Of a stretch of DNA of 64,000 nucleotides, positions 9,125 through 20,062 are shown piece after piece. The notes below the pieces were generated by a model. That model ran no database searches. It was not told the DNA's origin and saw only the letters and a program-made list of their open reading frames with translations. This stretch comes from Mycobacterium asiaticum (lineage in GTDB: Bacteria > Actinomycetota > Actinomycetes > Mycobacteriales > Mycobacteriaceae): assembly GCF_001673635.1 (NCBI RefSeq), contig NZ_LZMH01000052.1:62001-126000 (forward strand), written 5' to 3'. Position 1 is the first letter of the stretch; the number at the start of each line of letters is the position of its first letter. A program made the translations under genes and the position numbers.

Positions 9125-9182
9125 CCGAGACTGAAAGTCTGCGGGTCCCTACTCGCACTTCGCTGCGGATTTTCAATCTCGG
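9125..9182. terminator. Inverted repeat between convergent fadE34 and Rv3572-like gene
   Basis: The left arm 9125-9142 (CCGAGACTGAAAGTCTGC) and right arm 9165-9182 (GCGGATTTTCAATCTCGG) pair with three mismatches around a 22-nt loop. The location 20 nt after the fadE34 stop and 28 nt before the convergent gene's stop suggests a bidirectional terminator. There is no U tract. Confidence 0.55.
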
Positions 9183-9209
9183 TGGGGCGCAGCCGCACCC
9201 GCTCGAACC

Positions 9210-9740
9210 CTAGGTGATCTGCGTCTGTGCGCAGGTACTGGGCGAGGTCAGGTTCACGCCCGAATAGACCACCTGCATGTGGGTGCACACGAACACCATC
9301 GCGTTGCCCATCGGCTGGCCCGTCGACCAGCTCGTCGAGTTGATGACGCCGGTGGTCTGATACTTGTCCGGCGGGCCTTCACCGAAGTACTGGGTGGTGA
9401 TCGTGTCGGTCCCACCCTCTTTGAACACCCGCTCGAACTGGCTGGTGGCGTGCGCGTCCAGATACGCCAGTCGGTTGTTGGACCGGATCTCGGTGGTCTG
9501 CCGGGCCCACAGTCCGGGCGGGAAACCCGCCGGGCCGTCGGGCGTGCGCAGGTTGGCACCCGCAACGAAGTCACAGGTGCCGCCACCGTGGCAGTTGACG
9601 TAGGAGTGAGTCTCGAGCTGGTTCGCCTCGTCCACCGGGAACAGCGTGGTGGCCATGTTGTCGCCGGCGGCCGCGATGGGGCTGGGCAAGAACGCCACCA
9701 TGAGCCCGACCAGCGCGAGACCCGGTAACAGCCGTTTCAT
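9210..9740 (-). CDS. Small secreted protein, Rv3572-like
   Basis: The 176-aa product has a signal peptide (MKRLLPGLALVGLMVAFLPS, cleavage near AAA-GDN). The mature domain has four cysteines (NCHGGGTCDF, VFVCTH, STCAQT), which could form two disulfides outside the cell. I do not recognise a catalytic motif. Position directly downstream of kshB matches Rv3572 in H37Rv. The 32-nt gap after kshB suggests co-transcription from the KstR-controlled promoter, so an extracellular role connected with sterol use is plausible but is inference only. Confidence 0.85.
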   Translation of the reverse strand: MKRLLPGLALVGLMVAFLPSPIAAAGDNMATTLFPVDEANQLETHSYVNCHGGGTCDFVAGANLRTPDGPAGFPPGLWARQTTEIRSNNRLAYLDAHATSQFERVFKEGGTDTITTQYFGEGPPDKYQTTGVINSTSWSTGQPMGNAMVFVCTHMQVVYSGVNLTSPSTCAQTQIT

Positions 9741-9772
9741 CCTGTTGTCCCTTCCCGGGGTGACTCCTGTGC

Positions 9773-10861
9773 CTACTCGTCGTAGGTGACTTCTACCGAA
9801 TCAGATTCCGGGTGAGATTGACAGGCCAAAATTAGCCCCTCGTCTAGGTCTTCTTGCTCCAGCACGTCGTTGACCTCCATCGAGACTTTGCCGCTGCGCA
9901 GGGTGCAGGCGCACGCGCCGCAGTGGCCCTCCCGGCAGGAGAAGGGCGCGTCGAGGCCCTTGGCCAGCAGCACATCGAGCAGCTTGGCGCTGCGCGGCCA
10001 GGAGACGGTGTGGGTTTCGCCGTCCAGCTCCACCACCGCGGTGGCTGGCGGCTCGTCGCCCGTCTGCTCGACCTTGACCGCCGCGAACGGATCGGACTCC
10101 AGCGACTTGAACACCTCGATGTGTATCTGACCGGCCGGCACCTTGAGGGCTTCCAGGGCTTGGCGCGCCGCCTCCATGAACGGCCCGGGCCCACAGATGT
10201 AGGCGGGCCGGTCGGTGAACGGCCCGGCCAGCTTGGCCAACGCGGCCGCGCTGGGCAGTCCCTGCAGCGATTCCAGCCAGTGCACCACGGTCAGCCGGTC
10301 CGGGTACTTGGTCGCCAACTCCTGCAGGGCGTCACCGAAAATCACCGAGCGGTCGTCCCGGTTGGCGTAGACGAGCGTCACCTGCCCACTGCCTTCGATC
10401 AGCGCCGACTTGCAGATCGACATGATCGGGGTGATCCCACTGCCGGCCGCCAGCAACAGGAAATCGTCGTCCAGCGTCTTGGGCACGAAGGTGCCCGACG
10501 GGGCCAGCACATGGATCCGCATGCCCTGGTGCGCGTTGTCACACAGCCAATTGGACCCGTACCCGTCCGCGGTTCGCTTGACGGTGACCGTCAGCGCCTC
10601 GTCGGTGTACGGCGAGCTGCACAACGAGTAGCAGCGGGCGACCGAGCCGGTGCGGTCGCTGGGGATGCGCAGCGTCAGGAACTGGCCGGGCGCATACCGC
10701 AGCCGCCCCGGCGGGAGCTCGGGGTCTCCGGCGCCGTCCGGGACGGTGAACACCAGCGACCGCGCGTCATCGGTTTCGGCGACCACTTCGGCGATCTGCA
10801 GCTCTAGGACGTGATCGCCGAGCGGCTCGTCGGGGACGCCCCCGGAAGTATCCGCTGTCAC
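9773..10861 (-). CDS. kshB: 3-ketosteroid 9-alpha-hydroxylase reductase KshB
   Basis: KshB passes electrons from NADH to the Rieske oxygenase KshA, which hydroxylates C9 of androstadienedione and so opens ring B. The 362-aa protein has an FAD-binding domain (RCYSLCSSP, near residue 85), an NAD-binding domain (LLAAGSGITPIMS, ICGPGPFME) and a C-terminal plant-type 2Fe-2S domain (CREGHCGACACTL, then LACQSHP). The GTG start at 10861 follows an AGGAAGG stretch. The gene is divergent from hsaA with two KstR boxes between them. KshA is not in this window. Confidence 0.95.
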   Translation of the reverse strand: MTADTSGGVPDEPLGDHVLELQIAEVVAETDDARSLVFTVPDGAGDPELPPGRLRYAPGQFLTLRIPSDRTGSVARCYSLCSSPYTDEALTVTVKRTADGYGSNWLCDNAHQGMRIHVLAPSGTFVPKTLDDDFLLLAAGSGITPIMSICKSALIEGSGQVTLVYANRDDRSVIFGDALQELATKYPDRLTVVHWLESLQGLPSAAALAKLAGPFTDRPAYICGPGPFMEAARQALEALKVPAGQIHIEVFKSLESDPFAAVKVEQTGDEPPATAVVELDGETHTVSWPRSAKLLDVLLAKGLDAPFSCREGHCGACACTLRSGKVSMEVNDVLEQEDLDEGLILACQSHPESDSVEVTYDE

Positions 10862-10886
10862 GACCTGCCCTTCCTTCCGTCTGAAC

Positions 10887-10900
10887 TAGAACATGTTATA
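10887..10900. promoter_or_regulatory. KstR operator, kshB side
   Basis: TAGAACATGTTATA fits TnnAACnnGTTnnA at every fixed position. It lies 26 nt upstream of the kshB start in the kshB/hsaA divergent region. Confidence 0.9.
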
Positions 10901-10954
10901 GAAAACCCGTTTAGTACCGCTACCAGCCGCAGGAATACCCTGCTCGACACAAAT

Positions 10955-10968
10955 CGGAACGTGTTCTA
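10955..10968. promoter_or_regulatory. KstR operator, hsaA side (one mismatch)
   Basis: CGGAACGTGTTCTA matches the KstR consensus except for C in place of the first T. It lies 41 nt upstream of the hsaA GTG. Two boxes in one divergent region suggest separate control of each promoter. Confidence 0.8.
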
Positions 10969-11008
10969 GTCTTTTGTCTATGTCCGCTCTCCCAGGAGGC
11001 AAACGTAA

Positions 11009-13964
<2,956 letters not shown>

Positions 13965-13966
13965 CC

Positions 13967-14533
13967 ATGAATGCTGCGCCGATCGATCCGCGCGCGTTCC
14001 GTAGCGTGCTGGGCCAATTCTGCACCGGCATCACCATCATCACCACCGTGCACGACGACGTGCCGATCGGTTTCGCCTGCCAGTCGTTCGCCGCGCTGTC
14101 GCTGGACCCGCCACTGGTGTTGTTCTGCCCGACCAAGGTCTCGAGATCGTGGAAAGCCATCGAGGCCAGCGGCCGGTTCTGCGTGAACGTGCTGACCGAG
14201 AGCCAGAAACACGTCTCCGCGCGCTTCGGCTCCAAGGAGCCCGACAAGTTCGCCGGAATCGACTGGCAGCCATCGGAACTCGGTTCGCCCGTCATCGAGG
14301 GATCACTGGCCTACATCGACTGCACGGTCGCGTCCGTGCATGACGGTGGCGACCACTTCGTCGTCTTCGGTGCGGTCAACTCGCTGTCCGAGGTGCCCAA
14401 GATCAAGCCGCGCCCGTTGCTGTTCTACCGCGGCGAGTACACCGGCATCGAGCCGGACAAGACCACCCCCGCTCAGTGGCGCGACGACCTGGAAGCCTTC
14501 CTCACCACGACCACCCAGGACACCTGGCTCTAG
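13967..14533 (+). CDS. hsaB: Flavin reductase HsaB
   Basis: HsaB supplies reduced FMN/FAD to HsaA from NADH. The 188-aa protein has the flavin-reductase split-barrel core (GQFCTGITIITT, FACQSFAALSLDPPL, CVNVLTE). Length and sequence agree with Rv3567c. It is the last gene of the hsa operon here. In H37Rv nat follows directly, whereas here about 16 kb of other genes intervene. Confidence 0.95.
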   Translation: MNAAPIDPRAFRSVLGQFCTGITIITTVHDDVPIGFACQSFAALSLDPPLVLFCPTKVSRSWKAIEASGRFCVNVLTESQKHVSARFGSKEPDKFAGIDWQPSELGSPVIEGSLAYIDCTVASVHDGGDHFVVFGAVNSLSEVPKIKPRPLLFYRGEYTGIEPDKTTPAQWRDDLEAFLTTTTQDTWL

Positions 14534-14580
14534 CGAGCCGATGTAAACAAATTCGACAAAGCATTGGTGCATCGGAAAAT

Positions 14581-14595
14581 GTCCAATAATTGGAC
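14581..14595. promoter_or_regulatory. 15-bp perfect palindrome downstream of hsaB
   Basis: GTCCAATAATTGGAC is a perfect inverted repeat about a central A. It is flanked by AAAA on the left and TTTT on the right, so it could be a short terminator for the hsa operon or an operator for the gene starting at 14697. The surrounding 160 bp is clearly more AT-rich than the rest of the window. Confidence 0.5.
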
Positions 14596-14696
14596 TTTTG
14601 CCCGCTCGATTATCGCCATTGTTTTTTGCAATAACTGCATTTAATTTCTCTGTGACGGCCCCGTGCCGGGGTACCGACCACAGATAGGGCAAAGCA

Positions 14697-15305
14697 ATGA
14701 CAATCGAAGCAGCCGAATCCCGGGTTTCCGAACTGCGCAAGCGCGAGGCGTCCGACGAAGCCTGGCAATGGATTCTCGAACTGAAAGAGCGGGCTAAGTC
14801 CGATGGGGCGGCCGCGGAGGTCGAGCTCAACGCGATCTTCAGCAAAGGCGCCGTACCGACCAGCCTGGACGGTCCGACGAACGGGATCCTGGTCATGACC
14901 ACGACCAACCCGGTTGTCGACGCGGCCGTCCGGTTCGTCACCAACCTGTGGATGCCGTGGCAAGGGAAGCGCTTCGACTCCGAGGGTCGCGCCGGCGACA
15001 ACCGGATGACATCCAGCTCGCGCCTGCCGTCGAAGCTGCTGTGGCCGCTGTACCGGATGAAAGACGCCGCCGACGGCAAGCTCGCCTTCGACTTCAAGAC
15101 CTATCACGACGCCGGCAAGCTGGACCCGGACGTGCAGGTCCTGGTCATCGACTATGCCGACGTCAAGGAGAACCCGTACGTCATCATCCGCAGCATCCGC
15201 GACGAGCTGGTCGAGGTGGTGCCGGGCACCTATCTCGGCAAGATCCTGTTCCGGCTGCCGAAGGGGCGCTACGAGATGATCGGCTTTTTCGCGCTGCGCA
15301 CCTAG
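14697..15305 (+). CDS. Conserved-looking protein of unknown function
   Basis: The 202-aa protein has no signal peptide or membrane segment. I do not recognise the family with confidence. It has a charged helical N-terminus (residues 1-45), a central block containing PWQGKRFDSEGRAGDN, and a C-terminal stretch (VIDYADVKENPYVIIRSI, then PGTYLGKILFRL and YEMIGFFALR) that looks like a beta-barrel. The end is 9 nt from the stop of the convergent GMC oxidoreductase, so the two share a 3' boundary but not a promoter. Codon use looks normal for the window. It may be a small ligand-binding protein, but that is a guess from predicted strands. Confidence 0.75.
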   Translation: MTIEAAESRVSELRKREASDEAWQWILELKERAKSDGAAAEVELNAIFSKGAVPTSLDGPTNGILVMTTTNPVVDAAVRFVTNLWMPWQGKRFDSEGRAGDNRMTSSSRLPSKLLWPLYRMKDAADGKLAFDFKTYHDAGKLDPDVQVLVIDYADVKENPYVIIRSIRDELVEVVPGTYLGKILFRLPKGRYEMIGFFALRT

Positions 15306-15314
15306 ACGTCCGGC

Positions 15315-17033
15315 TCAGGCCCGGTCGTCAGCCTCGACGGCCGGGTCGTAGCCGGGCAGGTCCAGTTCCTCGCGCAACAGTTCGGCGGCACGTTCGGCGA
15401 ACATCGAGATCGTCAGGAACGGGTTGACCCCGATGGCGCGCGGGATCACCGAGGCGTCGCACACGTACAGGCCGTCGTAGGTGCCACCGTCGGGCCGGAA
15501 CACCCGCCCGGCGTGGTCGACCACTCCGGCGTCGACGTTGTCGGCGGTGACGCACCCACCCATCGGGTGAGCGGTGATCAGGTGTTTGCCCAGGAAGCGC
15601 TTGTCCCAGCGCGGGTTCTTGATGTACGTGCCGCCGATGGCCTCCACGGCCGGGCGCATCACGGCGTCCACGTCCTTGTACACCCGCTCGGTCGGGGCAC
15701 CCGGCCAGTCGATCTTCACGCTGCCGTTCTTGCGCAGCACCAGCTCTCCGTCGGAGTTGTCGTGCACCATGATCAAGAAGCCCAGCGAGTGATTCATCGC
15801 CCCATCGGTGTTGAACGTGATGTCGCGGCGCCAACGCTCCAACTTGGCCTTGCGGTAGTCGCGGTGGCTGGCCGCCGCCAGTCCCATCAGGCCGAACCGA
15901 AAGCTGTCGACGAGCGCTCGTGGCAGCGAGAGATCTTGAACCGTGAATCGTTTTCGCAGGTCAGACTGGTCGGCACCGAAGCGCATCGCCGCCGTGATGC
16001 TGGGGCCGCAGGCCAGCAGTGAGCGTGGCGGGCCATCGGTGGTCGCCCAGGTCTGGGTGTCGGTGCGCATGTCGGTGTTGTAGGCGATGCCGAAGTTGTC
16101 GCCGTTGCCGCTGAAGTTCTTGCCGAGCCGGGTGGACAACGGCAATCCCGCCTGGCTTGAGCGCAGCAGGATCCCGTTGCTGCCCAGCGTCCCCGCCGAC
16201 ACCACCACCCGCCGCGCGACGACTGCGATCTCCTTGCCCGCGCCCTTGTCACCGGTGCGCCGGGTCACCACGCGCCAGCGTCCGTCGCCTGCCGGCTCGA
16301 TGCGCTGTGCCTCGATGCCGGCGAACAACTCCACGCCGAAGTGGGCGGCCATCGGCAGGTAGTTGGTCATCAACGTGTTCTTCGAACCGGTGTTGTCGCC
16401 GGTGCCGTCGCCGCCGTGATTGGGGCAGCGCCGCCGCCGCACGCCGTACTTGGTGACCCGATCCTCGGTGCTGACCGTGATGTCGAGCAGCTGCAGCTGG
16501 GCCCCGGCGTTCTTGGCGATCTGCGTGAACGCCTCTACCCGGCGCAGCGGCACGTTCTCGGCGTAGGGCACGGCACCGAGCATCCGCTTGGCCCGCGCAT
16601 AGTACGTTTCCAGACCTCCGACGGACGGGCCTTGGTCCACCGACCGTTGGAACTCCCGCGGCCACGAGGACAGGAAGACTTCCCGGTCAGGCACGATCGC
16701 CACGTTGAAGTTGATCAACGAGGTGCCGCCGAGGCCGTTGGCGTGGATGACATCGATGGTCTTGAACCGCTCGACCTCGATCAGGCCCAGCGGGTTGAAC
16801 GGCGATCGCAACTGCGCCGCCGCCGCCTTCTCGGTCTCGGGGAAGCTGCCCGTCGGATGCTCCGACCCGCGCTCGAGCACCGCAATGCGCAGCTTGGCGC
16901 CCGCGCGCGCATTGGCGACCCCGAGCCGTGCGGCGGTGATTGCGCCGCCGTACCCGGAACCCAGGATCACCACGTCGTACTCGCCGCCCAATGCTTGCGG
17001 CGGTGTCGCCAGAGGCGCAGCCATTTCCGCCAT
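15315..17033 (-). CDS. GMC-family oxidoreductase, cholesterol-oxidase-like
   Basis: The 572-aa protein begins at the ATG at 17033, which has GGAGG upstream. The open frame runs to 17270 but the extra 79 residues are low-complexity leader. The FAD-binding motif VVILGSGYGGAITAARL is at residues 20-36, followed by GLGGTSLINFNV and the C-terminal HPMGGC and GVNPFLTISMFAERAA blocks. This architecture and length match mycobacterial ChoD-type GMC oxidoreductases, which oxidise 3-beta-hydroxysteroids or related alcohols. It is divergent from the mce operon. The exact substrate cannot be told from sequence. Confidence 0.85.
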   Translation of the reverse strand: MAEMAAPLATPPQALGGEYDVVILGSGYGGAITAARLGVANARAGAKLRIAVLERGSEHPTGSFPETEKAAAAQLRSPFNPLGLIEVERFKTIDVIHANGLGGTSLINFNVAIVPDREVFLSSWPREFQRSVDQGPSVGGLETYYARAKRMLGAVPYAENVPLRRVEAFTQIAKNAGAQLQLLDITVSTEDRVTKYGVRRRRCPNHGGDGTGDNTGSKNTLMTNYLPMAAHFGVELFAGIEAQRIEPAGDGRWRVVTRRTGDKGAGKEIAVVARRVVVSAGTLGSNGILLRSSQAGLPLSTRLGKNFSGNGDNFGIAYNTDMRTDTQTWATTDGPPRSLLACGPSITAAMRFGADQSDLRKRFTVQDLSLPRALVDSFRFGLMGLAAASHRDYRKAKLERWRRDITFNTDGAMNHSLGFLIMVHDNSDGELVLRKNGSVKIDWPGAPTERVYKDVDAVMRPAVEAIGGTYIKNPRWDKRFLGKHLITAHPMGGCVTADNVDAGVVDHAGRVFRPDGGTYDGLYVCDASVIPRAIGVNPFLTISMFAERAAELLREELDLPGYDPAVEADDRA

Positions 17034-17297
17034 GTCAGCAACCTCCGAATCGGTCGAATGTGTAGCGCAGCTTAAACCCTCGACCACGCTGCTACCAGAG
17101 TTGTCGCGACATTCGCTCCGCGATTTACGTTCGCCGCATTCAATGGCGATAATCGTGTCAGCGTAAAGTTGCTTTACATCACGAATTCGGCACCCGGTGT
17201 CAGCAATGAAAAAATGGCGGATAAGTCTCGCTTTAATAATCTGCGGTGTTGTACTGTGCGAACTCACCACTTTCCAGCTTCACTGATCGGGACCGCC

Positions 17298-18209
17298 ATG
17301 CCGTTTTTGTCTGCCGCGCCGGATTTGTCGGCGACAGCCGCGGAATTGCAGGCACCTCGGCAGTCGGCTCCCGAGACCACCCGCCGCGCGCCCGGTGGGG
17401 CTGTCGTCAAAGTGGGACGCCGCGCGGTGGGCAAGGCCGACCGTTCGCTGCAGACCCTCGGCCGCTTCTTCGAACTGGCCGCTCAGTCGGCGATCTACCT
17501 GGCCACCGACCTCGTCCGGCTGCGCCACCCGTGGCGGGACACCCTCAACCAGGCGGCGTTCATCGTCAGCGTCACCGCCATACCGGCTCTGCTGATCTCC
17601 ATCCCGTTCGGTGTCATCGTCGCCGTCCAGGTGGGCAGCCTCATCCAACAAGTGGGCGCGACGTCGATCTCCGGCGCGGCCGGCGGCCTCGGGGTGATCC
17701 GTCAGGCCGCGCCGATCGTGGCCGCGCTGCTGCTGGGTGGGGCCGCCGGTGCCGCGGTGACCACCGACTTGGGCGCCCGGAACATCCGCGACGAGGTGGA
17801 CGCCCTGCGGGTGATGGGTATCGACCCGGTGCAGCGCCTCGTCACGCCGCGGCTGGCGGCGATGGTCCTGGTGGCGCCGCTGCTGTGCGTCTTCATCATC
17901 TTCATGGGGCTGTCCGCCGGCTACGTGATCAACGTCGGCTATCAGTCCGGCACCCCGGGCAGCTACATCGCCTCCTTCGGATCGTTTGCCACGACAACAG
18001 ATCTCGTGGTGGCCCTGCTCAAGACCTGGCTGTTCGGTGTGATCGTCACCTTGATCGCCTGCCAGCGCGGGCTGGAGGCCCGAGGCGGCCCACGCGGTGT
18101 CGCCGACGCCGTCAACGCCTCGGTGGTGCTGGGCGTGGTCACGGTATTCCTGCTCAACCTGGTGATCACGCAGTTCGTCACCATGTTCATGCCGACCAGG
18201 GTCGGCTGA
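17298..18209 (+). CDS. YrbE/MlaE-family permease A of an mce operon
   Basis: This 303-aa integral membrane protein is the first of two MlaE-like permeases of an Mce lipid importer. It has about six hydrophobic segments and the coupling loop NIRDEVDALRVMGIDPVQ that contacts the ATPase (MceG, encoded elsewhere). The ATG at 17298 (MPFLSAAPD) is chosen because the family N-terminus of 40-60 residues before the first membrane helix fits. The open frame extends to 17169 without a good ribosome site. Its stop overlaps the next start by one base. Confidence 0.9.
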   Translation: MPFLSAAPDLSATAAELQAPRQSAPETTRRAPGGAVVKVGRRAVGKADRSLQTLGRFFELAAQSAIYLATDLVRLRHPWRDTLNQAAFIVSVTAIPALLISIPFGVIVAVQVGSLIQQVGATSISGAAGGLGVIRQAAPIVAALLLGGAAGAAVTTDLGARNIRDEVDALRVMGIDPVQRLVTPRLAAMVLVAPLLCVFIIFMGLSAGYVINVGYQSGTPGSYIASFGSFATTTDLVVALLKTWLFGVIVTLIACQRGLEARGGPRGVADAVNASVVLGVVTVFLLNLVITQFVTMFMPTRVG

Positions 18210-19093
18210 TGACCGGGTTCACCGCGCGACCGTCGCGCTACCTACCGCACGGACTGGCCACCGCCGTCCGGTTGCCGATGTCACTGGGCCACCGCGGCCT
18301 GTCGTTCTTCGAGCGCCTCGGCCATCAGGCGACATTCGTCGTCCAGATGCTTGGCGCGGTACCGCGGACATTCGCCAGGTACCGGCGCCATACCGGCACC
18401 ATCCTGGTCGACATGGTCTGGGGGAGTGGGTCACTCATCGTCGGTGGCGGAACGGTCGGCGTGCTGGTTTTCATGGGCGCCGCGATCGGGGCGTCGGTCG
18501 GAATCGAAGGGTATGCCGCCCTGGACATGGTCGGCATGGGACCGCTCACCGGATTCATCTCCGCCTACGCCAACACCCGCGAAATGGCGCCGATGATCGC
18601 CGCGATCGGATTCGGGGCCCAGGCCGGCACCCGGATGACCGCCGAGCTCGGCGCCATGCGTATCTCCGAGGAGATCGATGCCCTTGAGGTGCAGGGGATT
18701 CAGTCGATTCCGTACGTGGTGACCCCACGGGTGATCGCCAGCGTGATCACCATCGTCCCGCTCTACCTGCTGGCGTTGGTGCTCAGCTACCTGTGTTGCG
18801 CGCTGGTGGTCAATGTGGTGCACCGGCAGTCGTCGGGCACCTACGGCCACTACTTCGACCCGTTCATCCAGCCGTCCGACGTGCTGCTCTCGATCGTCAA
18901 GGCAAGCATCTTCGTGCTGCTGATCGTGGCGATCCACTGCTACGAGGGTTACTACGCCGCTGGTGGCCCAGAAGGCGTCGGGCACGCTTCCGGGCGGGCG
19001 ATCCGCGCCAGCCTGATCTCGGTGGTCGTGGCCGACATGGTGCTGACGTTGGTGTTCTGGGGCAACAATCCGGGTCTGCGGCTGTCGGGGTAG
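18209..19093 (+). CDS. YrbE/MlaE-family permease B of an mce operon
   Basis: The 294-aa permease pairs with the preceding one. The ATPase-coupling loop is RISEEIDALEVQGIQSIPYVVTPR, with the EEIDAL element typical of YrbEB. Hydrophobic segments fit the MlaE fold. mceA begins 3 nt after its stop. I cannot assign the operon a number (mce1-mce8). Confidence 0.9.
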   Translation: MTGFTARPSRYLPHGLATAVRLPMSLGHRGLSFFERLGHQATFVVQMLGAVPRTFARYRRHTGTILVDMVWGSGSLIVGGGTVGVLVFMGAAIGASVGIEGYAALDMVGMGPLTGFISAYANTREMAPMIAAIGFGAQAGTRMTAELGAMRISEEIDALEVQGIQSIPYVVTPRVIASVITIVPLYLLALVLSYLCCALVVNVVHRQSSGTYGHYFDPFIQPSDVLLSIVKASIFVLLIVAIHCYEGYYAAGGPEGVGHASGRAIRASLISVVVADMVLTLVFWGNNPGLRLSG

Positions 19094-19096
19094 CGG

Positions 19097-20062
19097 ATGA
19101 CTAGTTCTCGCGCCCTGCGCATTCGGGGTTTGATCGTCGCGGCCGCATTGGTCGCGGCCGGCGGCGTGCTCTACGAGACCGCACACGGCACCTATGACGA
19201 CACCTTCAAATTGACGTTGGTGGCCAATACGATTGGCGAGGGCCTGGCACCCGGGGCGGAGGTCAAGTTCCACGGTCTGGCCATCGGTTCGGTGAAGGCG
19301 CTGGAGTCCGTCGGCTACAACAAACAGAAGATGACCGTGGTGCTCGACCCGAATCAGGCCCGCGCGCTGACCACCGACACCAAGGCCAGGTTCACATCGT
19401 CGAATGTCTTCGGCACGGCCGCAGTCGAACTCGTCAGCACGGGCACCGGGCCGTCGTTGCGATCAGACCAAACCTTGGTGATGGCCGCCGACGTGCAGGC
19501 GGCCTCGATCACCGGGCTGCTGCGCCAGGGGCAACGGTTGAGCCGCAGCTTCGATACACCTGAGTTCGCGCATGTGATCGAGGTGCTGCGCCGGCACGCC
19601 GGCATCGTCGAGCCGGTCGCCAGGGCCGGTGCGGACCTGGCCAGAATCGTCGCTGATACGGACACCATGCCGGTGGCGCAATCACTTTCGGTGCTGGCAT
19701 CGTTTGTGGGCGGGCTGCGTGACGTGCTGCCCGTCGTCGGCTTGACCACCGGACTGCTCGACGGGCTGACCCCGCTGGTGTCGCCCGGTGCTGTCGACCG
19801 CACCAACCTCGTTTTCCAGCAGACCGGTCAGCTGCTGACGGATGTCGGCCAGATCTCCGCCCGGAACAACCCCTGGGTCATCCAGTTGGTCAACGCGATC
19901 ATGAACCTCGGAATCCCGGCGTCGTTCGCCGCCGGCAGCCTGGCGCCGGCCTATGACCGGCTCTCCGGACTACTCGACCGCGCCGACGGTGCGCTCACGG
20001 TGGTCGACGGCCGAGTGCAGCTGCGCACCGAGGTGACGCTGGACGCCGGAGCACCTCAATGA
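19097..20062 (+). CDS. Mce family protein, MceA position
   Basis: The 321-aa protein has an N-terminal membrane anchor (residues 10-28) followed by the MlaD domain (GLAPGAEVKFHGLAIGSVK) and a helical Mce tail. MceA-F proteins are thought to form a hexameric tube that carries lipid through the cell envelope to the YrbE permease. It is shorter than MceA proteins of about 400 aa because the C-terminal helical region is brief. It overlaps mceB by 4 bp. Confidence 0.88.
   Translation: MTSSRALRIRGLIVAAALVAAGGVLYETAHGTYDDTFKLTLVANTIGEGLAPGAEVKFHGLAIGSVKALESVGYNKQKMTVVLDPNQARALTTDTKARFTSSNVFGTAAVELVSTGTGPSLRSDQTLVMAADVQAASITGLLRQGQRLSRSFDTPEFAHVIEVLRRHAGIVEPVARAGADLARIVADTDTMPVAQSLSVLASFVGGLRDVLPVVGLTTGLLDGLTPLVSPGAVDRTNLVFQQTGQLLTDVGQISARNNPWVIQLVNAIMNLGIPASFAAGSLAPAYDRLSGLLDRADGALTVVDGRVQLRTEVTLDAGAPQ

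Noticed and set aside
14697..15305. Assignment of the unknown protein to the GXWXG/DUF4334 family
   Set aside because: Only a GKRFD-like string resembles that family; the rest does not align well enough by eye.
17169..17297. Longer N-terminus for the first YrbE permease
   Set aside because: The extra 43 residues lack YrbE similarity and a ribosome site.
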